A DNA stretch of 64,000 nucleotides from Kitasatospora sp. NBC_00240 (GTDB lineage Bacteria > Actinomycetota > Actinomycetes > Streptomycetales > Streptomycetaceae). Positions within the stretch are counted from its first letter, which is position 1. Every line of letters begins with the position of its first letter. The stretch covers positions 1,240,001 to 1,304,000 of the forward strand of contig NZ_JAPEMU010000001.1 of NCBI RefSeq assembly GCF_026342405.1, in the 5' to 3' direction. The notes beneath the pieces were generated by a model. That model ran no database searches, was not told the origin of the DNA, and saw only the letters and a list, made by a program, of their open reading frames with translations. Below, piece after piece: positions 1-7,200 of this stretch. Both the position numbers and the translations under genes were made by a program.

Positions 1-527
1 ACCGTGGGAACGCCCGCGGCGGAGAGCCGGGTGAGGTCCCGGAAGAGCGCGCCGCCCGGGATGAAGATCTCCTTCTGGCTGGGCAGGTCGGCGCCCCCGG
101 ACTCGACCAGGTTGACCAGCGGCAGCCGGTTCTCCAGCGCGATCGCGTTGGCCCGCAGGGCCTTGCGCAGCGTCCAGGGGTTGCTGGCGCCGCCGCGTAC
201 GGTCGGGTCGTTCGCGGTGATCACGCACTCCACGCCCTCGATCACACCGATGCCGGTGACCAGCGCGGCGCCGACCGGGTAGTCGCTGCCCCAGGCGGCG
301 AGCGGGGACAGTTCGAGGAACGGCGAGTCCGGGTCCATGAGCAGTTCGATGCGTTCGCGGGGCAGCAGCTTGCCCCGGGCGCGGTGGCGCTCGACGTACT
401 TGGGGCCGCCGCCGGCCAGGGCCTTGGTGTGCTCGGCGGCCAGCGCGTCGAGCCGCTCCCGCATCGCGTCGCGGTGCTCGGCGAACTCGGGGCCCGCCGG
501 GTCGAGACGGGTGGGCAGGACGGTCAC
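1..527 (-). CDS. Acyl-CoA carboxylase carboxyltransferase (beta) subunit, N-terminal part, cut by window edge
   Basis: The first 175 codons of a biotin-dependent acyl-CoA carboxylase carboxyltransferase of the methylcrotonyl/geranyl-CoA carboxylase type are visible. This subunit moves CO2 from carboxybiotin to an acyl-CoA. Recognisable stretches are RARGKLLPRERIELLMD near the N-terminus, GVECVITANDPTVRGG, and LVESGGADLPSQKE, all typical of the carboxyltransferase N-lobe. The GTG start overlaps the stop of the upstream AtuA-like gene by GTGA, so the two are co-transcribed and translationally coupled. The partner AtuA family suggests isoprenoid or branched acyl-CoA degradation. The exact substrate cannot be read from the part present. 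Confidence 0.9.
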   Translation of the reverse strand, partial: MTVLPTRLDPAGPEFAEHRDAMRERLDALAAEHTKALAGGGPKYVERHRARGKLLPRERIELLMDPDSPFLELSPLAAWGSDYPVGAALVTGIGVIEGVECVITANDPTVRGGASNPWTLRKALRANAIALENRLPLVNLVESGGADLPSQKEIFIPGGALFRDLTRLSAAGVPT

Positions 528-2212
528 AGCAGCGCCTCCGGGATGTCGAGGTGGCGGGAGCGGAGCCACTCCCCCAGGGCCTTGGCCTGCGGGTCGAAGC
601 GCACCTGCGCGGCCACGCCCTCGCCGAGCAGTCCCCGGACGGTGAAGTTGACCGCCCACAGGTTCGGCAGCAGGTGCCGGGTGACCGGCAACTCGGCCAC
701 CTCCGGCAGCAGTTCGCGCAGCCGCTGGACGGTGAGGGTGTGCGCGAGCCAGCGCCAGCCCTCCTCGTCCCGGGCCCAGACGCCGAGGTTGGCGTCCCCG
801 CCCTTGTCGCCGCTGCGGGCGCCGGCCACCCGGCCGAGCGGCGCGCGGCGGGTCGGGCCGGCCGCGGGCGGCGGCGGCAACGGCGGTACGGCGAGCGGCT
901 CCAGGGCACGGGTCACCGGCGCGGGCGGGACGACGGCGCGGGTGCCGTCGGGGTGCACGGCCGTGTGCTCGACGGTGGCAGGGTCGACGTACGCGGCCTC
1001 GAAGACGCCGTAGGGGGCGCCCGGGCCGGGCGGCGCCGTGAGGTGGAAGCCCGGGTAGCCGGCCAGCGCGAGTCCGACGGCGGCGGAGCCGACCCGGCGG
1101 CCGACCTTCTCCCGGTCACGGTCCCGGACGGTCAGCCGTAGCAGGGCGCTCGCCTCCTCCTCGCCCGGGGCGTCCGGGTGGTCGGTGCGGGCGAGGGTCC
1201 AGCGCAGTTCGGTCGGCCGGGCCGCTTCCAACTCCTGCTCCAACTGGCTCCGGGTGAGGGCGGCCTTGGCCTCGATGTCCAACCCGGTGAGGACGAACAC
1301 CACCTCGTTGCGCCAGCCGCCGAGCCGGTTCAGGCCGGCCTTCAGGGTGGGCGGCGGGGCCTCTCCGCGGACCCCGCTGATCCGGACCCGGTCCGGCCCG
1401 TCCCCGGTGAGCCGCAGGGTGTCCAGCCTGGCCGTCACGTCGGGGCCGGCGTAGCGGGCGCCGGCCGTCTCGTACAGCAGCTGCGCGGTGACCGTCCCGG
1501 TGGTGACGGCGCCGCCGGTGCCGGGGTGCTTGGTGATCACGCTGCTGCCGTCGGCCTCCAGCTCGGCGATCGGGAAGCCCGGCCGGCGCAGGTCGTGCTC
1601 GAGGAAGAAGGCGTAGTTGCCACCGGTCGCCTGCGCCCCGCACTCCAGCACATGGCCGGCCACCACCGCCCCGGCGAGCGCGTCCAAGTCTCCCGGCCCC
1701 CAGCCGAAGTGGGCGGCCGCCGGGCCGGCGACCAGCGCGGCGTCGGTGACCCGGCCGGTGACCACCACGTCGGCACCGGCCCGCAGGCACTCGGCGATGC
1801 CGAAGGCGCCGAGGTAGGCGTTGGCCGCGAGCAGCCCTCCGGGGAGGCCCAATTCCGCCGCCCTGGGCAGCAGATCGTCCCCCTCGACGTGCCCGACCCG
1901 GACGGTGAGCCCCTGGTCGGCGGCGAGTTCGCGCAGCGCCCCGGCGAGCCGGGCGGGATTGAGTCCGCCGGCGTTGACCACGATCTTCACACCCCGGTCG
2001 AGGGCCAGCGCGAGGGACTTCTCCATCTGCCGCAGGAAGGTCTTGGCGTACCCCAGAGCCGGATCCTTGGCGCGGTCGCGGGCCAGGATCAGCATGGTGA
2101 GCTCGGCGAGGTAGTCGCCGGTCAGGACGTCCAACGGGCCGTCGCCGAGCATCTCGTGGACGGCCTCGAAGCGGTCGCCGTAGAAGCCCGAAGCATTGCC
2201 GATCCGCAGCAC
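524..2212 (-). CDS. AtuA-family acyclic terpene utilization protein (DUF1446)
   Basis: A 562-residue protein of the AtuA/DUF1446 family, which is usually encoded with an acyl-CoA carboxylase in acyclic terpene or leucine/isovalerate degradation; its exact reaction is not established. The protein opens with VLRIGNASGFYGDRFEA and has the family's GGLNPARLAG and VVTGRVTDAALVAGPA stretches in the first half, then a C-terminal AtuA-like domain containing ARSGDKGGDANLGVWAR. The GTG at 2212 is chosen because AGGGGAGG lies six bases upstream and the homologous sequence begins there; longer in-frame extensions look like leader. It overlaps the carboxyltransferase gene downstream by 4 bp. Confidence 0.88.
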   Translation of the reverse strand: MLRIGNASGFYGDRFEAVHEMLGDGPLDVLTGDYLAELTMLILARDRAKDPALGYAKTFLRQMEKSLALALDRGVKIVVNAGGLNPARLAGALRELAADQGLTVRVGHVEGDDLLPRAAELGLPGGLLAANAYLGAFGIAECLRAGADVVVTGRVTDAALVAGPAAAHFGWGPGDLDALAGAVVAGHVLECGAQATGGNYAFFLEHDLRRPGFPIAELEADGSSVITKHPGTGGAVTTGTVTAQLLYETAGARYAGPDVTARLDTLRLTGDGPDRVRISGVRGEAPPPTLKAGLNRLGGWRNEVVFVLTGLDIEAKAALTRSQLEQELEAARPTELRWTLARTDHPDAPGEEEASALLRLTVRDRDREKVGRRVGSAAVGLALAGYPGFHLTAPPGPGAPYGVFEAAYVDPATVEHTAVHPDGTRAVVPPAPVTRALEPLAVPPLPPPPAAGPTRRAPLGRVAGARSGDKGGDANLGVWARDEEGWRWLAHTLTVQRLRELLPEVAELPVTRHLLPNLWAVNFTVRGLLGEGVAAQVRFDPQAKALGEWLRSRHLDIPEALL

Positions 2213-2278
2213 CGTGACGCCTCCCCTGCCGTGCCGGTTGCCTTCGGGCAGCAGCGTGGCACCGGCCCTCGGAAAAAG

Positions 2279-2294
2279 CAAGCATGCATGCTTG
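2279..2294. promoter_or_regulatory. Perfect 16-bp palindrome upstream of the AtuA operon
   Basis: CAAGCATGCATGCTTG is a perfect palindrome 67 bp upstream of the AtuA-like start, in an AT-richer patch. Size and position fit the operator of a TetR-type repressor of the carboxylase operon. No regulator gene lies beside it in the window. This is inferred from symmetry and position only. Confidence 0.55.
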
Positions 2295-2573
2295 TTTCGT
2301 CGTCGATGATCGTTCGGCAACGGTCAGCTGCTGCGACCAGGCGGTGCTGGAAGAGCAGGGCCAGGGCCTGCCGGTCGAAGCTGTGTCCGTTGCGGGTGGC
2401 CGATGTGGCAATCCAGCTGACGCAGGCACCCGCACGACCTGCAGACAAGCCCGCCGACTACGGCTCCAAGTCACAGCTGCCGGCCGGTGTTCTGCGATCA
2501 CGGACGCCGTACGCCGCTCCTTCGGGACAGCCACCCACTGCGCCGATCTCGATACACACCGGCAGCCGGACTG

Positions 2574-3104
2574 CTACTGGACCGGTCCGGCCAGCATCTC
2601 GATCGGGCCCAGGTCCGGATCGGGCTTGCGGGTGAGGCTCGCCAGCTCCTCGGGCGGTTCACTCCCGTCCCTGACGATCGTCACGTAGCCCTTGGCCTCC
2701 TGCACGCTCATCCGCGGGGCCTGCCTGCGCAGGTGCTGCATGGCGGCAGCCGTCCCGACGGAGTTCGCGAGGTGCCGGACGGCTGCGGCGAGGGGGTCGG
2801 GCACCCTGATGCTCTTGACCTGCCAGAGGTAGTCCTCCTCCCAGTCATCGGTCCAGCGGCTGCCGGGAACGAAGTGGATGCTCCCGTCCTCTCGGTCGAC
2901 CAGGAGAGGGCCACCGAGGAGGTTCCCGCGCAGAGCCGGGTTACGGGCCCCCTCCGCCGAGGTCCAGTGGCAGAGCCAACCGACCGACCGCTCCTCGACG
3001 GCGTAGACGGCCAGCTCAGGAATCAACCTGGCCCATCCCCAGGTCGGCCGCTCCCGCGCCAGCAGGGATTCGACCAGCTCGACCGCTCGTTCCTCGGAGA
3101 TCAC
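2574..3104 (-). CDS. YrhB/Imm35-like domain protein
   Basis: A 176-residue protein. Its first half resembles the YrhB/Imm35 family, small proteins that in some genomes act as immunity partners of polymorphic toxins: ELAVYAVEERSVGWLCHW, then GGPLLVDREDGSIHFVP and the acidic WTDDWEEDYLW. The second half (from about residue 95) is an alpha-helical tail, EAKGYVTIVRDGSEPPEEL. The GTG at 3104 is chosen over the GTG at 3119 because AAGGA lies seven bases before it. No toxin gene is adjacent, so an immunity role is only a family-based possibility. Confidence 0.7.
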   Translation of the reverse strand: MISEERAVELVESLLARERPTWGWARLIPELAVYAVEERSVGWLCHWTSAEGARNPALRGNLLGGPLLVDREDGSIHFVPGSRWTDDWEEDYLWQVKSIRVPDPLAAAVRHLANSVGTAAAMQHLRRQAPRMSVQEAKGYVTIVRDGSEPPEELASLTRKPDPDLGPIEMLAGPVQ

Positions 3105-3304
3105 GGTCCCATCCTTCACCCCGGATCAACCGGATTTCGGCGCAACCGGTCGTCGATCCGGTGCCGCCCGGCGCACGGCGCAGGGAGGCCAACCATCGCT
3201 GCCGAGACCCGGCGGCGGTGTCGGATCGGGGCGGCGGCGTTCGTAGTAGGGGTGAAGGGCGGCCCGAGGGCGGTCGCAGAAACGACAGGAGGGAGATGGT
3301 CCCG

Positions 3305-3635
3305 ATGGCGCAGTACCTGGTTTTCCACTCTCGCCGACTCGTCCCGACTCGCCACCGAGCAGGCGATGGCCGCGATCGGGGTGTTCACCGGTAGCTCAAG
3401 GCCGATGGTCACTGGGTCTTCGCCGCCGGCCTGGCCGGCCCCGACGCGGCCACCGTCGTCGACGGCCGGGACGGGGCGGCGCCGTTCACCGACGGCCCCT
3501 TCCTTGAGTCGAAGGAGTACATCATCGGCTTCTGGATCATCGAGGCCGCCGACCTCGACGTGGCGCTGCGGCTCGCCCGCCCGGGTCGAAGCACTGCGAC
3601 CGGAGGGTCGAGGTCCGGCCGGTCCTGGGCGCATG
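3305..3635 (+). pseudogene. DGPF/YCII-domain protein, frameshifted
   Basis: Remnant of a DGPF/YCII-related gene of the type that accompanies ECF42 sigma factors. The start MAQYLVF is readable at 3305, then the frame is lost; the segment ADGHWVFAAGLAGPDAATV followed by FTDGPFLESKEYIIGFW is in another frame entered through an in-frame TAG near 3392; the end KHCDRRVEVRPVLGA with a TGA at 3633-3635 is in a third frame after a shift in a GC run near 3580. At least three disruptions make a functional product unlikely. The truncated sigma factor follows directly. Confidence 0.75.
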
Positions 3636-3639
3636 AACG

Positions 3640-4122
3640 ATGTCGACGATGCTCGTCGCCCTCGGCGAGCAGGACCGCGGCGCCTGGGACCGCACGCTGA
3701 TCGCCGAGGGCCACGCCCTGGTCCGCGCCCGGCCGGCCTCCGGCCAGGCCCCGGGGCGCGACCAGATCCTGGCCGCGATCAACGCCGTGCACACCGACGC
3801 CCCCGACGTCCGCGGCACCGACCGGTCACAGGTCCTCGCGCTCTACGACCAGCTGGTCCGCCTCGACCCCTCGCCGATCGTCCGGCTCAACCGGGCGGTC
3901 GCCGTCGCCGAACTCGACGGCCCGCAGGTCGCGCTGGCCCAGCTGGACGGCCTGCCGCCGGAGGGCTACCGCCCCTTCCACGCCACCCGCGCCGAACTGC
4001 TGCGCAGACTGGGCCGGAGCGAGGAATCGCGGGCGGCGTACGACCGGGCCGTCGCCCTGGCCGGCAACACCGCAGAGGCGGCGTACCTGGAGCGCCGGCG
4101 CGACCAACCGGCCGGCGGATGA
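3640..4122 (+). pseudogene. C-terminal half of an ECF42-type RNA polymerase sigma factor
   Basis: The 160 codons match only the C-terminal SnoaL/TPR-like extension (DUF6596 region) of ECF42 sigma factors: QDRGAWDRTLIAEGHALV, AAINAVHTDAP, LALYDQLVRLDPSPIV, LNRAVAVAEL and FHATRAELLRRLGRSEE. Such sigma factors are normally about 400 residues, so the sigma-2 and sigma-4 DNA- and core-binding regions are gone. The remnant begins within a few bases of the DGPF pseudogene end, so a deletion probably removed the first half of the sigma gene and joined the two. The reading frame is open but cannot encode a working sigma factor. Confidence 0.78.
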
Positions 4123-4252
4123 ACCACGCGACCCCCACCGATGCCCCGTCCCCCGCACCGGTCCGTGCCGCTCGCCGGGGTCGCCGGGTCACCCTGGTCA
4201 CCCTGGAATTAATCACTTGCCTGCCGGGCCGCCGCTCAGAATCATGCGCAGG

Positions 4253-4813
4253 ATGAGCGACCTACCCGAGCGTTGGAGCCAGGCAAGCGTCTACCCCGAC
4301 ATGTGGGCGGACCCGGACAAGGACCCTCGCAACAACGAAGGACCCAGCCCGGACGGCGAGTTGGCCACGCTGCAGGACTACCTGACGAGCTATCGGCTGA
4401 CCCTGCGGATGAAGTGCGAGGGGCTGACGCCGGAGCAACTCGCGCGGCGGTCGGTGCCGCCGTCGACCATGTCCCTGCTGGGGCTGGTCCGTCATCTCGC
4501 CGAGGTGGAGCGGGACTGGCGCAACTGGATCACGCCCGGTGACCCGGAGCCCAAGCTGTACGGAGCACGGGACGGCGACTTCGAGGGAGCCGCCGCGGAG
4601 CAGGGGCTGGTCGACGACGCGTTCGCCGACCTCGTCCGCGAACAGGCGGCCACCGACGCGGTGCTGGCCGAGTACCCGGATCCGGCCGTGCGGGTGGGGC
4701 GCCACGGCGACTCCGTCCGGGGGCTGCTGGTCCACCGGATCGAGGAGTACGCGCGCCACTGCGGGCACGCCGATCTGCTCCGCGAGTGCGTCGACGGCCG
4801 GGTGGGGCAATAG
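4253..4813 (+). CDS. DinB-family (DUF664) protein, mycothiol-dependent transferase-like
   Basis: A 186-residue DinB/DUF664 four-helix protein. Actinobacterial members are often annotated as mycothiol-dependent metalloenzymes (S-transferases or detoxification). The N-terminus MSDLPERW..MWADPDKDPRN, LGLVRHLAEVERDWRNW and the C-terminal LLVHRIEEYARHCGHADLLRE carry the conserved metal-binding His positions of the fold (HLAEVE, HRIEEYARHCGHAD). Start at ATG 4253; ATG 4244 is an in-frame alternative, and neither has a strong ribosome site. It is a single gene followed by a strong hairpin. Confidence 0.82.
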   Translation: MSDLPERWSQASVYPDMWADPDKDPRNNEGPSPDGELATLQDYLTSYRLTLRMKCEGLTPEQLARRSVPPSTMSLLGLVRHLAEVERDWRNWITPGDPEPKLYGARDGDFEGAAAEQGLVDDAFADLVREQAATDAVLAEYPDPAVRVGRHGDSVRGLLVHRIEEYARHCGHADLLRECVDGRVGQ

Positions 4814-4872
4814 CGCCCTCGGCCCGTCCTCGGCCCGCTGACGGCGAGGTCCGCGCGGCACTCCCGTAGCGG

Positions 4873-4930
4873 AAACGGCACCATTGACGACCGGCACGGC
4901 GCTCGGCGACGGTCGCCAATGGTGCCGTTT
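4873..4930. terminator. Long hairpin after the DinB gene
   Basis: AAACGGCACCATTG (4873-4886) is repeated in perfect inversion as CAATGGTGCCGTTT (4917-4930). The stem continues inwards after one mismatch with CGACCG/CGGTCG, leaving a 16-base loop. The position 60 bp beyond the DinB stop fits an intrinsic terminator, and the right arm ends in TTT. Confidence 0.65.
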
Positions 4931-5453
4931 GCGTGCCGGCACGTAGGCCGGGCCGGGGTCAGGTCGTCCGCCTGATCCCGCGGCGCGCAGCGCGGCCCCC
5001 GTCCGGCCCCGCCCCCGTCCGGCCCCGGACCCCGCCCGGCGGCCGGATCCGGTCCGGCGGCCTCCCGCGCCCCGCGCCGGTCCGGCGACAGGGACCGCAT
5101 GTGCGTGTTCACGCGAACATGCGGAGGGTGACGGTTCTGGTCGGGCCACCCGGCGATCCCCGGCCGCCCGAGCGCCCCCGGCGTGACCGGACCGCTGGAT
5201 CGACGGCCGTCCGAACGCCCCGACGACGGGTGGGCGGCCGCGCCGGGCAGGCCACCGGCGATGCCCGGGGGCGCGTACATGCTGGGCGTTCACCGAGGGC
5301 GGAGGCCACGGCGGGACGACTCGGGAGTCTCGCCGGCGGGCCGGACAAACCGCGGGCGGGGCACTGCTCCAGGACGACGCCGCTCGGCGCCGGATGACGA
5401 ACACTCAGTTGATGATCCTTCAGATTGCCAACTTCCGATGTTCGCGTAACCAC
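4931..5453. other. Gene-free stretch before the galK promoter
   Basis: No convincing gene is seen here; open frames have random composition. The 10-mer ACGCGAACAT occurs at 5111-5120 inside an imperfect palindrome (CGCATGTGCGTG..CACGCGAACATGCG) and in inverted orientation at 5438-5447, just upstream of the proposed galK -35 box. A pair of such elements could be binding sites for a regulator of the galK operon. Confidence 0.4.
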
Positions 5454-5482
5454 TTGACATGATGCCGTACCGGCGATGAGAT
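5454..5482 (+). promoter_or_regulatory. Probable promoter of the galK operon
   Basis: TTGACA (5454-5459) is separated by 17 bp from TGAGAT (5477-5482), close to the vegetative consensus. The resulting leader to the galK ATG would be about 335 nt; it contains five CGCCA repeats at 5661-5685 and a doubled GTCCCCCACGCG near 5761-5785. Confidence 0.5.
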
Positions 5483-5823
5483 TTGTTCCATCCCGTTCGG
5501 TAGCTCAATATCACATGTTGTTTCCTGTCGGCTTCGTGGCTGCACTGCCCTCCCCTGCCCTTCCCCCGACCCCCTTGTGCAGGTTCCCCCCAGCCCTGTT
5601 CAGACCGGACGGCCCGTCGGAGCACCCCGTGAGCCCGTTCCCGCACCGACGCGGCTCCGGCGCCACGCCACGCCACGCCACGCCACGACCCCTGCCGCCC
5701 GCCGGGCTGTCCGTGGCATCCCCGTTCGCGCCGACCACCCGTTCCACCGACGTCCGCGTGGTCCCCCACGCGTCCCCCACGCGTCCCCGAACCTCAGCAC
5801 CGCCACTTCGAGAGGTGAACCCC

Positions 5824-7056
5824 ATGCACATCCACCCGGGCCCGGGTCGGCCGCACGACAGCCCGTTCGACCTGTCACCGGCCGGCGACGGGCCGAGCTC
5901 TCGTGAGCCCGCCGTCCGCTCGGTGCAGGGCGGCTTCGCCGAAGCCTTCGGCGGCGCCCCCGACGGGGTGTGGGCGGCGCCCGGCCGGGTCAACCTGATC
6001 GGCGAACACACCGACTACAGCGAGGGGTTCGCCCTGCCGATCGCGATCCCGCAGGCCACCTTTCTGGCGGCCGCCGCCCGCGACGACGGCCTGCTGCGCC
6101 TGCACAGCACCCAGGGCGACGGCCGGACCACCGTGCTTCGGACGGAGGAGCTGAAGCCCGGGGCGGTCACCACCTGGGCCGCCTACCCGGCCGGGGTGGT
6201 CTGGGCGCTGAACGAGTCCGGGTACCCGGTCGGCGGCGCGGACCTGTACTTCGACAGCCACGTGCCGGCCGGTGCCGGGCTGTCCTCCTCCGCCGCGCTC
6301 GAGTGCGTCGTGGCCACGGCCTACAACGACCTGTACGACCTGGGCCTGGGCCCGGTGGAGCTGGCCCTGGTCGCCCAGCACGCCGAGAACGCCTTCGCGG
6401 GCGTCCCGTGCGGGGCGATGGACCAACTGGCCTCGGCCTGCTCCACCGCCGGCAGGGCGCTGCACCTCGACACCCGCACGATGACCGCCACCAGCATCCC
6501 GTTCGACCCGGAGCAGGCCGGTCTGCGCCTGCTGGTCGTCGACACCCGGGTCAAACACGATCTGGGTGACGGCGCGTACGCCGCGCTGCGGCTGGGGTGC
6601 GAGCAGGCCGCCGATCTCCTGGGGCTCGGCGCCCTGCGCGACCTGCCGGCGGGCCGGTTGTCCGCGGCCGTGCGGTCGCTGCCGGATGACCTCGGGCGGC
6701 TGGTCCGGCACGTGGTGACCGAGAACGCCCGGGTCGGGGCGGCCGTGGCCCTTCTGAACAGCGGGGACCTCGCCGGTCTCGGGCCGGTCCTCACCGCCGG
6801 CCACGCCTCGCTGCGCGACGACTACCGGATCTCCTGCCCCGAGACGGACCTGGCGGTCGACACCGCCCTCGGGGCCGGCGCTCTGGGTGCGCGGATGACC
6901 GGCGGCGGCTTCGGCGGCTCCGTGATCGCCCTGGTCCCCGACGGGCGGGTGGCGCCGGTCACCGAGGCCGTGACCACGGCCTTCCGGAGCGCCGGGTACG
7001 CGGCGCCGGGGATCTTCCCGGTCGTACCGTCCGCCGGGGCCCGCCGCCTGCTCTGA
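5824..7056 (+). CDS. galK: Galactokinase
   Basis: Galactokinase of 410 residues, phosphorylating galactose at C1 with ATP (Leloir pathway, cytoplasm). All three GHMP-kinase motifs are clear: the galactose signature GRVNLIGEHTDYSEGFALP, the ATP loop PAGAGLSSSAALE, and the C-terminal TGGGFGGSVIAL. The ATG at 5824 follows GAGAGGTGAA and gives the family's normal start; the open frame extends upstream without homology. It is the first gene of a forward operon, but no galT or galE is present here, so galactose-1-phosphate may feed the following sugar-modifying genes rather than plain catabolism; that is inference. Confidence 0.95.
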   Translation: MHIHPGPGRPHDSPFDLSPAGDGPSSREPAVRSVQGGFAEAFGGAPDGVWAAPGRVNLIGEHTDYSEGFALPIAIPQATFLAAAARDDGLLRLHSTQGDGRTTVLRTEELKPGAVTTWAAYPAGVVWALNESGYPVGGADLYFDSHVPAGAGLSSSAALECVVATAYNDLYDLGLGPVELALVAQHAENAFAGVPCGAMDQLASACSTAGRALHLDTRTMTATSIPFDPEQAGLRLLVVDTRVKHDLGDGAYAALRLGCEQAADLLGLGALRDLPAGRLSAAVRSLPDDLGRLVRHVVTENARVGAAVALLNSGDLAGLGPVLTAGHASLRDDYRISCPETDLAVDTALGAGALGARMTGGGFGGSVIALVPDGRVAPVTEAVTTAFRSAGYAAPGIFPVVPSAGARRLL

Positions 7057-7200
7057 CGCCGGCGCCCACCACTCCGCGGCAGGTCCGCAGCTCCACAGCC
7101 GGTCCACCACTCCACGGCTGGTCCACCGCACCAGGGCCGGACCACAGCTGACGTACTCCCAGAACGTGAAGGCCCACACCGCCGAACCAGAAGGAGAACC

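Noticed and set aside
4814..5800. Several open frames of 90-380 codons between the DinB gene and galK
   Set aside because: All are rich in Arg, Pro and Gly without homology, and frame-specific GC3 bias is absent.
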